Source: Treponema sp.
GTDB lineage: Bacteria; Spirochaetota; Spirochaetia; Treponematales; Breznakiellaceae
Length of the DNA stretch: 7,285 nucleotides
Reading direction: 5' to 3'
Assembly: GCA_031268245.1 (NCBI GenBank)
Contig: JAIRXN010000198.1
Span: forward strand, 1-7,285
The notes under the pieces are model-generated. The model saw only the letters and a list, made by a program, of their open reading frames with translations, did not search any database and was not told the DNA's origin. Shown piece after piece: positions 1-5,744 of this stretch; the stretch's first letter is position 1, and every line of letters begins with the position of its first letter. Position numbers and translations under genes: made by a program.

Positions 1-675
1 AAGCCACGCCCGCTGTGCAGCCAGTTCCAGGACGGCTTCCATGGCCTCGGCGAATGTGAAGTGGGTTGCGTGGGGACGTTTGCGCAGCGCTCCGATGATA
101 AGGGCCCCGGTTTTGCCGGCAAGGGGTTTTGAAGATTCCGGTATGGCACTGGTATCGGTCATGTAGACAAGAGAAGGCCGGCCGCTTTCCTCTATTTTCC
201 AGGCGAGGATATCTAGCTCACCGTGTTTGACCGGGATGGAAGTGATATGGAGACAACCTATCTCAATGACCGCTCCGGCTTTGCGGAGGTCCAGCCGCGG
301 TTTGCCGCCTCCCGGCTGGGTTTCCTTGAAAACATAGGAGAAACGGTTCCTCACTTCTTCCAGGGTTTCATCGTTGCCGTAGACAGGAAGGGGGACACTG
401 CGGCAGAGGGGCCGCACATCATCAAGCCCGTGGAGGTGGTCCGCATGGGCGTGGGTAAGCAAGACCGCATCAAGCCGTTCTATGCCCGCCCTGACCGCCT
501 GGAGCCTGAATTCCGGCCCTGTATCAATGATTACGCTCTCTCCGGCTTCCCCGGCGATGTGAATGGAAGAGCGCATCCGCTTGTCGAAGGGGTTTTCCGA
601 ACGGCACACGGGACAGCAACAGGCTACCACGGGGATGCCGTGGGAGGTGCCGGAACCGAGGACGCTTACTTTCAT
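1..675 (-). CDS. PhnP-like MBL-fold metallo-hydrolase (C-terminus beyond window)
   Basis: The reading frame is open from ATG at 675 to the window edge, giving 225 residues with no stop, so the C-terminus is missing. It begins MKVSVLGSGTSHGIP, the usual opening of the PhnP-like branch of the metallo-beta-lactamase superfamily. A cysteine cluster, C19-x-C21-x2-C24, matches the structural zinc site known in PhnP. The catalytic metal motif is THAHADH at residues 74-80. Further likely ligands are H151 (VKHG) and D174 (MTDTS), and PHATHFT lies at 201-207. Family members are cytoplasmic metal-dependent phosphodiesterases or related hydrolases. The substrate cannot be told from sequence, and no phosphonate (phn) genes are visible, so a role in phosphonate use is not supported. 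The Shine-Dalgarno is weak (AGGA about 11 bases upstream). The gene diverges from the 773-1336 gene across 97 bases. Family assignment is secure; the exact reaction is unknown. Confidence 0.9.
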   Translation of the reverse strand, partial: MKVSVLGSGTSHGIPVVACCCPVCRSENPFDKRMRSSIHIAGEAGESVIIDTGPEFRLQAVRAGIERLDAVLLTHAHADHLHGLDDVRPLCRSVPLPVYGNDETLEEVRNRFSYVFKETQPGGGKPRLDLRKAGAVIEIGCLHITSIPVKHGELDILAWKIEESGRPSLVYMTDTSAIPESSKPLAGKTGALIIGALRKRPHATHFTFAEAMEAVLELAAQRAWL

Positions 676-704
676 GTGATATTATGTCCTGTAATGGCCG
701 ATCC

Positions 705-733
705 TTGCCAGATCCCCTGCGGACATTTATACT
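705..733 (+). promoter_or_regulatory. Predicted sigma70-type promoter for the 773-1336 gene
   Basis: A -35 box TTGCCA (705-710) and a -10 box TATACT (728-733) each match consensus at five of six positions and are separated by exactly 17 bases. Transcription would start near 740, giving a leader of about 33 bases. The -10 overlaps a possible minus-strand -10 (TATAAA, complement of 726-731) for the divergent hydrolase gene, but no good -35 accompanies that one. Confidence 0.65.
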
Positions 734-758
734 AAAGAGGAGTAAATACAAACTTTTT

Positions 759-764
759 GAAGGG
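759..764 (+). promoter_or_regulatory. Ribosome binding site deciding the start at 773
   Basis: GAAGGG lies 8 bases before ATG 773, and an in-frame TGA at 758-760 rules out an earlier start. A second, stronger-looking purine run, AGAGGAG at 735-741, lies near the predicted transcription start but has no ATG at useful distance, so it is probably not the working site. Confidence 0.6.
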
Positions 765-772
765 ATATAGTA

Positions 773-1336
773 ATGGCTGACCCGGAACTTGTAAGGGTAA
801 TGGATTATATTCTCAACCGCTGTAATGAGCGGGACATAGAAGCGGTAGCCGCGGCAGTGGTACGGCGGCGGCGGGATCTCACCATATTCGGCGGCTCGGT
901 GAATCTTCCCGATCCCAAGCGTATGGCCGATGAAATGTCCAGGCAGTTTAATATCGAAGGTACCATCGAGGGCCTTACAAAAAGCATACGGGAATATGCC
1001 ATGCGCATCATAAGGCAGGAAGCTCCGGAGCTGAGTGAAGAACAGACCGAAATGCTCACCAGAACATGGATCCCCGACCGCAATGAACCGAAGGAAGAAG
1101 CCGCCCTGCCCCCGGATCTCCTGCTGAGCATGATTGAACAGTTTGTTATGTTTTCCCGGGGTGAAATGGATGAAGGGGAAGATCGGCGCCTCCGCACCGA
1201 TTTAGGCGCCTGGCCTGAGCGTTACTGGAAGGCATTCCCCCAGGTTATCCGGCTGATCATTACCGGCTACCTCAGAGACGAAATGGACGACGGCGAATTC
1301 AAAACCCGTATAAACACTGCGATGGTCATGTATTAA
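773..1336 (+). CDS. Conserved-looking hypothetical protein, 187 aa
   Basis: I do not recognise this protein. It is soluble in appearance, with no signal peptide and no membrane span, and is rich in charged residues likely to form helices. An N-terminal helical part (about 1-30) leads into a basic run RRRR at 31-34. Next come DLTIFGGSVNLPDP (35-48) and a helical stretch to about 100. An acidic, proline-containing linker spans about 101-115, and a C-terminal helical part (116-187) includes the acidic stretch GEMDEGED (130-137) and the aromatic AWPERYW (146-152). There are no enzyme motifs, CxxC clusters or nucleotide-binding loops. The gene has its own promoter and Shine-Dalgarno and ends two bases into the A-tract of a strong terminator, so it is probably monocistronic. 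Gene structure, codon pattern and flanking signals make it a real gene. I suspect a spirochaete-restricted family, but this is inference. Confidence 0.85.
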   Translation: MADPELVRVMDYILNRCNERDIEAVAAAVVRRRRDLTIFGGSVNLPDPKRMADEMSRQFNIEGTIEGLTKSIREYAMRIIRQEAPELSEEQTEMLTRTWIPDRNEPKEEAALPPDLLLSMIEQFVMFSRGEMDEGEDRRLRTDLGAWPERYWKAFPQVIRLIITGYLRDEMDDGEFKTRINTAMVMY

Positions 1337-1367
1337 AAAGCAGGCCGGGGATTCCGGCCTGTTTTTT
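1335..1367. terminator. Bidirectional intrinsic terminator between convergent genes
   Basis: An 8-base-pair GC-rich stem, CAGGCCGG (1341-1348) with CCGGCCTG (1354-1361), closes a 5-base loop. It is followed on the plus strand by T6 (1362-1367). On the minus strand it is followed by C then T5 (complement of 1335-1339). It can therefore end the 773-1336 transcript, starting at its stop codon, and also the leftward potABCD transcript, whose last gene stops at 1427. Confidence 0.85.
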
Positions 1368-1384
1368 AATGATTTACTTGAGGC

Positions 1385-1419
1385 TGTTCCAAAACTTCAA
1401 CCAACCGGGTTTTGGAACA
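1385..1419. repeat. Palindromic intergenic repeat, copy 1 (downstream of potD)
   Basis: Perfect 11-base arms TGTTCCAAAAC (1385-1395) and GTTTTGGAACA (1409-1419) surround a 13-base loop. The hairpin lies 8 bases past the potD stop and before the bidirectional terminator. It lacks a T-tract in either direction, so it does not look like a terminator itself. A related element occurs at 5745-5783 in opposite orientation, sharing 17 identical bases (1405-1421 against the complement of 5748-5764). It may be a dispersed extragenic palindrome and could also protect the pot mRNA 3' end. Confidence 0.8.
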
Positions 1420-1426
1420 AGTCAAT

Positions 1427-2479
1427 TCAGTCTCCTACACGGATACTGTTGAGCCACGCATCGTTGTAGAGTTCCAGGGTTTCTCCCAGGTCGTCCTTGA
1501 GTTCGGTTTTAGCGAGCTCTTCGGCGCTGTACCATGAGTCCCCTTTCTTGTACTGCCGGGCCGGCAGGTTCGCCGTGGCGGGGAAGCCGAAAGAGTCGCA
1601 GAATTCCGCATAGATATCCGGACGATGGATAAAGTCTATGAATTTGTGAGCCAGATCGGGGTTTTTGGAACCCTTGAGGATGCACATGCTGTCGATATAG
1701 GCAGGTCCGCCTTCGGGAGGAATAAAGAATACGGTGTTTTTCTTGAGTTCCTCATTGTCTCCGATTTCTTCATACACTACTTCCGCATAACCCTGAACTA
1801 TCCAGAAATCCCCGTCCGCATAACCCTTGCCGAAGGCTTCGGCGTCGAATTTGACCAGGTTGGGTTTCCAACGGCTGTTGATAAGATCCCTGGCCCTTGC
1901 AATTTCCGCAGGATTTTTGGTATTGACCGAGTAGCCGAGAAAGGCAAGGGCATCGCCCATCACTTCCCTCATGTCGTCCAGCATGGTCATGCGGCCCTTG
2001 AGGTCGCTGCGGCCGAAGATTGACCAGCTTCTTTCAAAGTCCGGAACCCGTGCGGTATTTACCGCAATTCCCGCAGCGCCCCAGTAGTAGGGAACCGAGT
2101 AGTCCATCTGCGGATCGTATGAAGCCTTACTAAGCACCGCGGGGTCTACGTTCTTTAAGTTGGGGATTTTGCTCTTGTCGATTCTCTCCAGCATATTCTG
2201 GCTGATCATGATGGACACATAGTCTCCCGAGGGAAAGACGATGTCGTAACCCGAGCCGCCCGACTTGAGTTTGGCATACATCTCTTCGTTACTGGCGAAC
2301 TGATCGTAGATAACCTCAACACCGTATTCCTTCTGGAATTTTTCTATAACCGAATCGGGGGTGTAGTACGTCCAGTTATAAATGTACAGTTTGGAAGCGT
2401 CCTTTCTGCCGCCCCCAAAGACCGCGGCAGGGACAATAAGCCCTGCCAGTACCACAAGTAAGATGGTAATCCTTCTCAT
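1427..2479 (-). CDS. potD: Periplasmic polyamine-binding protein PotD
   Basis: A 350-residue substrate-binding protein of the spermidine/putrescine family that delivers ligand to the PotBC permease. Residues 1-21 form a signal peptide with a short basic start and a hydrophobic core, ending near VFGGG. No cysteine occurs before residue 266, so there is no lipobox and it should be a soluble periplasmic protein. The mature part opens YIYNWTYYTPD (32-42) as in PotD and PotF, followed by SNEEMYAKLK (63-72), FPSGDY (82-87), DDMREV (168-173), IDS (262-264) and FGFPATANLPAR (297-308). By comparison with E. coli PotD recalled from memory, W36-T37, S84, D169/E172 and D263 are kept. Three aromatic positions of the ligand cage look changed (Y85 to D, W229 to V, W255 to Y). 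Preference among polyamines is thus uncertain. It is the last gene of the operon, 77 bases after potC, with the strongest Shine-Dalgarno of the four. Confidence 0.93.
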   Translation of the reverse strand: MRRITILLVVLAGLIVPAAVFGGGRKDASKLYIYNWTYYTPDSVIEKFQKEYGVEVIYDQFASNEEMYAKLKSGGSGYDIVFPSGDYVSIMISQNMLERIDKSKIPNLKNVDPAVLSKASYDPQMDYSVPYYWGAAGIAVNTARVPDFERSWSIFGRSDLKGRMTMLDDMREVMGDALAFLGYSVNTKNPAEIARARDLINSRWKPNLVKFDAEAFGKGYADGDFWIVQGYAEVVYEEIGDNEELKKNTVFFIPPEGGPAYIDSMCILKGSKNPDLAHKFIDFIHRPDIYAEFCDSFGFPATANLPARQYKKGDSWYSAEELAKTELKDDLGETLELYNDAWLNSIRVGD

Positions 2480-2487
2480 GTTTCATT

Positions 2488-2493
2488 CTCCTT
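2488..2493 (-). promoter_or_regulatory. Strong ribosome binding site of potD
   Basis: On the minus strand AAGGAG ends 8 bases before ATG 2479. This is a near-ideal site and clearly better than those of potA, potB and potC, in keeping with the binding protein being made in excess over the membrane parts. Confidence 0.75.
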
Positions 2494-2515
2494 ATCTGTG
2501 TGTTAAAATATATAA

Positions 2516-2529
2516 ACGCGTCATCGCGT
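2516..2529. repeat. Short hairpin in the potC-potD gap
   Basis: ACGCG (2516-2520) and CGCGT (2525-2529) form a 5-base-pair stem with a 4-base loop. On the minus strand it is followed by an AT-rich stretch (TTTATATATTTT) before the potD Shine-Dalgarno. It could act as a weak attenuator or mRNA-stabilising hairpin between permease and binding-protein genes, but the stem is short. Confidence 0.35.
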
Positions 2530-2537
2530 CTTTTCCC

Positions 2538-2563
2538 TCGATCTATTTTTTTCGATCTATTTT
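2538..2563. repeat. 12-base direct repeat spanning the potC stop
   Basis: TCGATCTATTTT occurs at 2538-2549 and again at 2552-2563, a 14-base period with a TT spacer. The right copy contains the potC stop codon (TAG, complement of 2557-2559). It looks like a small local duplication. Because the period is not a multiple of three, the duplicated TAG is out of frame and the protein end is unaffected. Confidence 0.6.
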
Positions 2564-3429
2564 GCCGCTATGTATTTGAGGAAATTCCTTAGTAAATATG
2601 TCAGAATAACCGTGCCGAGTATCATTACTACCGAGAGGGCATTGATTACCGGAGAGACTCCAAAACGGATTGCGGAATAAATGTAGATTGGCAGAGTTGA
2701 GGATCCGGGGCCCGCCACAAAGTAGGTGATTACAAAATCCTCAAGGCTTATAGTAATGGCGGTGAGGAAACCCGACACGATACCGGGCATACAGATGGGA
2801 ACCGTTACCTTGAGCAGGGTTTGCATCTCCCCGGCCCCCAGATCGTGGGCCGCCTCAATTATGGAAAAATCAAATTCATCCAGCCGTGCCATTACCATGA
2901 GGAAGACGAAGGGAAGGTTGAACGTGGTATGGGCGATATAGATGGTGAGAAGCCCCAGATTCAGCCCCACGCCGGCAAAGAAGATCGACAGGGAAACGCC
3001 GATGATGATTTCGGGGAGGATCATGGGAAGGAAGGAGATTGTCTGTACATAGTTGCGCAGAGTGAAACGGTACCAGTTTACCGCAATGGCGCCGAATGTG
3101 CCGAGGAGGGTAGCTGTGGCGGCGGAAGTAAAGGCGATAAAGATGCTGTTCCAAAAGGCGCGCCAGAGATCCCGCGAATGAAGGAAAAGCTGCTCGTACC
3201 AGCGGAAGGAGAAGCCCGTCCAGTTCATCCCCTTGGAACCGTTGAAGCTGTAGAGGATGAGTACAAAGAGCGGAAGAAAAAGAAAAATAATTGTGGCAAT
3301 AAAGATTGTCTGGCTCAGGGAGAAGGGCTTGCGGGCGGCCCGGCGGGCATGACGTCCCGCTTCACTCTGCAGGGGAACTCCGATGCGCAGGGAGGTAATG
3401 ACATCGTGCACCACATTTTTTATGTTCAT
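2557..3429 (-). CDS. potC: Polyamine ABC transporter permease PotC
   Basis: A 290-residue inner-membrane permease that forms the translocation channel with PotB. About six hydrophobic spans can be seen: near 40-62, 90-114, 127-150, 151-176, 205-235 and 258-285. The EAA loop that contacts the PotA ATPase is EAAHDLGAG at 182-190, and the motif FLPMILPEIIIG (133-144) is typical of PotC. The frame is open further upstream to a TTG at 3516, which would add 29 residues and overlap potB. I prefer ATG 3429 because GAGG sits 6 bases before it and the extra residues resemble no PotC start. Even so, about 35 hydrophilic, basic residues precede the first span, slightly longer than usual. With this start the gap to potB is 61 bases and holds a small bridging ORF. 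Confidence 0.92.
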   Translation of the reverse strand: MNIKNVVHDVITSLRIGVPLQSEAGRHARRAARKPFSLSQTIFIATIIFLFLPLFVLILYSFNGSKGMNWTGFSFRWYEQLFLHSRDLWRAFWNSIFIAFTSAATATLLGTFGAIAVNWYRFTLRNYVQTISFLPMILPEIIIGVSLSIFFAGVGLNLGLLTIYIAHTTFNLPFVFLMVMARLDEFDFSIIEAAHDLGAGEMQTLLKVTVPICMPGIVSGFLTAITISLEDFVITYFVAGPGSSTLPIYIYSAIRFGVSPVINALSVVMILGTVILTYLLRNFLKYIAAK

Positions 3430-3494
3430 GACAACCTCTGTTTTGTGCGGCCGCACGACCGCACTATTAAGCCGGATAGGGACTGAAACTTCAT
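3426..3494 (-). other. Possible 22-codon bridging ORF between potB and potC
   Basis: On the minus strand an ATG at 3494 overlaps the potB stop as ATGA. The frame stays open for 22 codons (starting MKFQSLSG) and ends with a TGA that overlaps the potC ATG, again as ATGA. Ribosomes finishing potB could therefore reinitiate, cross the gap and deliver themselves to potC. The ORF has no good Shine-Dalgarno of its own apart from AGGGG about 9 bases upstream inside potB. A chance arrangement is quite possible, and no function is claimed for the peptide. Confidence 0.3.
3445..3456. repeat. 12-base perfect palindrome in the potB-potC gap
   Basis: GTGCGGCCGCAC reads the same on both strands, and an additional CCGCAC follows at 3459-3464. 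On the minus strand GTGCGG can pair with CCGCAC over an 8-base loop. The resulting small hairpin lies about 15 bases before the potC start and could modulate ribosome access. Confidence 0.45.
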
Positions 3495-4423
3495 GAAGAG
3501 CCCCTTGCGCTTTCAAGCGCGGTATCGGGGGAGCCTTTCAGGTCGGACAGGCGCTTTGCGTCCCGGCGCTGCAGGTTCATCATCATGATTACTCCGGCGG
3601 TGGTGACCACGGTAAGCACCATGGATATGGCGGAAGCCAGAGGCCAGTTCCGGCTTTTGGTGAGCTGATCGGCGATGATGTTTCCCAGCATATAGGAATC
3701 CTTGCCGCCCACAAGCAGAGGTACTGCGTAGGCCCCAAAGATTGGGATGAAGGTAAAAAGAACCGCCGTATAGATTCCCGAACGGATGTTTGGAAGCAGT
3801 ACCCATATAATGGAAGCGGATTTCGAGGCTCCCAGATCCCTTGCCGCCTCCAGCAGGGAAAAATCAAACTTGTCTATCGTGGAGAAGAGGGGAAGTATGG
3901 CGTAAGGCAGATACATATAGACCAGTACCAGCACTACCACCCGCTGATTGTAGAGAAAGTGTATGTAATCGTTGATAAGCCCGATGCGAATTAAAAAATC
4001 ATTGAGGAAACCGGAGTTTCCCAGAATATTCATCCAGGCGAAAACCCGGATGAGAAAATTTGTCCAAAAGGGGATAATGATCAGGAGGAGCAGAAAGGTC
4101 TGGTTCCGGCTTTTTGCCATGAAGTAGCCGCAGGGCAGGGCGATAAAAATCGTGATGATCGTGGCGGCAATGGAGGTAATGATGGTTCTTGCCGTAACGA
4201 TGAGGAAACTGGGGTTGGAAAGATTCCGGTAGGCATCCAGGGAGAAGACCGGCTCCACCCCGCCGTAGAGCCCCTTTTTAAGGAAGCTGTACACCACGAT
4301 GATCACAAGCGGGGCAAGAAAAAAGATGGTAAACCAAACCGCCATACCCGACGAGTAGAGAAGTCCAAAATTTTTGTCGAAATTCCGCTCAGGTCTCTGC
4401 CTGGGGGACGCCGGCCCGTTCAC
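3491..4423 (-). CDS. potB: Polyamine ABC transporter permease PotB
   Basis: A 310-residue inner-membrane permease, partner of PotC. Hydrophobic spans are near 27-47, 77-101, 109-130, 161-181, 217-240 and 263-283. The family motif IPFWTNFLIRVFAW is at 117-130, and the EAA loop for PotA contact is EAARDLGAS at 202-210. The frame is open to an ATG at 4501, but that start would overlap potA by 82 bases and add a 26-residue non-conserved hydrophilic leader. I choose GTG 4423, whose GTGA overlaps the potA TGA by four bases. GAGG lies 7 bases before it inside the potA end, so translation is probably coupled to potA. The C-terminal tail after the last span is about 25 residues, basic and cytoplasmic in character. 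The gene is followed by potC 61 bases on. Confidence 0.93.
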   Translation of the reverse strand: MNGPASPRQRPERNFDKNFGLLYSSGMAVWFTIFFLAPLVIIVVYSFLKKGLYGGVEPVFSLDAYRNLSNPSFLIVTARTIITSIAATIITIFIALPCGYFMAKSRNQTFLLLLIIIPFWTNFLIRVFAWMNILGNSGFLNDFLIRIGLINDYIHFLYNQRVVVLVLVYMYLPYAILPLFSTIDKFDFSLLEAARDLGASKSASIIWVLLPNIRSGIYTAVLFTFIPIFGAYAVPLLVGGKDSYMLGNIIADQLTKSRNWPLASAISMVLTVVTTAGVIMMMNLQRRDAKRLSDLKGSPDTALESARGSS

Positions 4424-5562
4424 ACCTTTGCCTCGGGATCCCTGATCCCCACAATATAGCCGTCGTTGGCACTCCAGGAGATATAGACCCGGTCTTTCCA
4501 TACGATATCGGGGCCTTCGTCGGAGTATTTTGCATGCTGTTTGATCACCCTGATGAGAACCTTGTCCATCACCTTGACATAGAATTTGGTCTGGAAACCT
4601 GAATAGATGGGTTCATCTACTCCGCCCTGAAAAAGGTTGATGTCCTCCCGTTTGGTGGCGGGTTTTTCCTTGGTGATGACTATCTTTTCCGGCCGGATGG
4701 TAAAACTTACCTTCTGACCCGGCCTAATCTCGTCTACCGTAGTTACCTTGATGCGCCCCAGCTCCGGAATGTCCATCTCCACCATGAATTCCGTCTCCGG
4801 TTTGTCGAGCCTGGTAACCGAGACCGCCACGGCGTCGAAAAGGTTGGTTTCTCCGATGAAGCGGGCCACAAAATCCGTGGCGGGACTTTCGTAGATGTCG
4901 TGGGGAGTACCAACCTGGAGCACGTTCCCCTGGTTCATGACGGCAATGCGGTCGGATACCGAGAGGGCTTCCTGCTGGTCGTGGGTAACATAGATGAAAG
5001 TGATGCCGATTTTATCGTGGATCTGATCCAGTTCGATGAGCATGTGCTGCCTGAGTTTGGCATCCAGGGCGGAAAGCGGTTCATCCAGGAGCAGTACCCT
5101 CGGTTCGTTGATGAGGGCTCTGGCAATGGCGACCCTCTGTTTCTGACCTCCGGAGAGCATGTTGGTCTTCTTGTGGGCATGGCCTTCCAACTGCACGAGG
5201 CGGAGATATTCGTTCACCCTGCCCTTGATCTGCGCCTTGGGGAAATGCCTGATTCGCAGGGAGAAGGCTACATTTTCAAAGACAGTCAAATGCGGAAAGA
5301 GGGCATAATTCTGAAAAACCGTGTTCACCTGCCTCCGGTTAGGCGGCAGCGGCAGAACATCGGAACCGTCTATGGTAACAAGGCCGCAATCGGGACTTTC
5401 AAAACCCGCGATGATCCTGAGAAGGGTCGTCTTGCCACAACCCGAAGGCCCCAGGAGACTGAAAAATTCACCGCCCCCTATTTCGAGGCCTACCTCGTTC
5501 AAAGCCCTAAAATCACCAAAGGATTTGGAAAGCTCCTTGATGATTACGTCACTCCCTTTCAA
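4420..5562 (-). CDS. potA: Polyamine ABC transporter ATP-binding protein PotA
   Basis: A 380-residue cytoplasmic ATPase that powers polyamine uptake by PotBC. The nucleotide-binding domain is complete, with Walker A GPSGCGKTT at 38-46, the Q-loop at Q84 (VFQNYALFPH), signature LSGGQ at 136-140, Walker B VLLLDEP at 156-162, D-loop SALD at 164-167 and the switch histidine H194 (THDQQEA). A C-terminal TOBE-type regulatory domain (about 240-380) includes FTIRPEKI at 287-294, as in PotA and other CUT1-like importers. The start is a TTG; no ATG or GTG lies in frame nearby, and a later start would remove the first strand of the ATPase fold. GGAAG lies 7 bases before the TTG and AAGGAGG 14 bases before it. 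It is the first gene of the operon and overlaps potB by four bases. Confidence 0.95.
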   Translation of the reverse strand: MKGSDVIIKELSKSFGDFRALNEVGLEIGGGEFFSLLGPSGCGKTTLLRIIAGFESPDCGLVTIDGSDVLPLPPNRRQVNTVFQNYALFPHLTVFENVAFSLRIRHFPKAQIKGRVNEYLRLVQLEGHAHKKTNMLSGGQKQRVAIARALINEPRVLLLDEPLSALDAKLRQHMLIELDQIHDKIGITFIYVTHDQQEALSVSDRIAVMNQGNVLQVGTPHDIYESPATDFVARFIGETNLFDAVAVSVTRLDKPETEFMVEMDIPELGRIKVTTVDEIRPGQKVSFTIRPEKIVITKEKPATKREDINLFQGGVDEPIYSGFQTKFYVKVMDKVLIRVIKQHAKYSDEGPDIVWKDRVYISWSANDGYIVGIRDPEAKV

Positions 5563-5576
5563 TGGCTTTCTTCCAG

Positions 5577-5583
5577 CCTCCTT
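5577..5583 (-). promoter_or_regulatory. Shine-Dalgarno region of potA (TTG start)
   Basis: On the minus strand AAGGAGG is a full anti-16S match but sits 14 bases before the TTG at 5562, longer than ideal. A second purine run, GGAAG, is at 7 bases. No ATG or GTG in the potA frame lies at better spacing, so the TTG start stands. A rare start codon plus spaced Shine-Dalgarno would keep ATPase synthesis low. Confidence 0.55.
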
Positions 5584-5602
5584 CCTTCCGGACTTACACC
5601 CC

Positions 5603-5653
5603 TATATAGAGTCTATCCATAAAGCCGGTTACTTTACAGACAAACTCTATATA
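5603..5653. promoter_or_regulatory. Perfect 10-base inverted repeat upstream of potA, possible operator
   Basis: TATATAGAGT (5603-5612) and ACTCTATATA (5644-5653) are perfect inverted copies separated by 31 bases. The potA-distal arm overlaps the candidate potA -10 box, and the other lies in the presumed 5' leader. The arrangement could bind a repressor at two half-sites. A long-loop RNA hairpin is possible only if transcription starts further upstream than predicted. No regulator gene is in the window. Confidence 0.45.
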
Positions 5654-5677
5654 AGCGGATTCAGGGGCGGTCATCAA
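5648..5677 (-). promoter_or_regulatory. Candidate potABCD promoter
   Basis: On the minus strand TTGATG (complement of 5672-5677) is followed after 18 bases by TATATA (complement of 5648-5653), each four of six to consensus. Transcription would begin near 5641, leaving a leader of about 80 bases. Matches are modest. A perfect TTGACA further upstream (complement of 5713-5718) has no -10 at proper spacing. Confidence 0.35.
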
Positions 5678-5681
5678 CCGC
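5667..5681. repeat. Small inverted repeat in the potA-radA control region
   Basis: GCGGT (5667-5671) and ACCGC (5677-5681) form a 5-base-pair stem with a 5-base loop. It covers the candidate -35 box of potA, so it could be a protein-binding site rather than an RNA structure. Confidence 0.35.
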
Positions 5682-5744
5682 TAAAAAGTACTGTGGGACT
5701 TTTGTGGCATTATGTCAATAAGCCGGAATTGCTGTGCTTCACCT

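Noticed and set aside
223..735. 170-residue plus-strand ORF
   Set aside because: It is antisense to the PhnP-like hydrolase, whose opposite-strand frame has clear metal-binding motifs; the plus-strand product has no recognisable features.
2821..3486. 221-residue plus-strand ORF opposite potC
   Set aside because: Low-complexity, charged translation lying wholly antisense to a clear PotC permease; a shadow of codon bias.
3430..3516. 29-residue N-terminal extension of PotC from TTG 3516
   Set aside because: Rare start codon, overlap with the potB end, and a better ATG with GAGG at 3429.
4424..4501. 26-residue N-terminal extension of PotB from ATG 4501
   Set aside because: It would overlap potA by 82 bases and is not PotB-like; GTG 4423 has a Shine-Dalgarno and a typical four-base overlap.
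4900..5622. 240-residue plus-strand ORF opposite potA
   Set aside because: Antisense to the ATPase domain with all ABC motifs; no family features in the plus-strand product.
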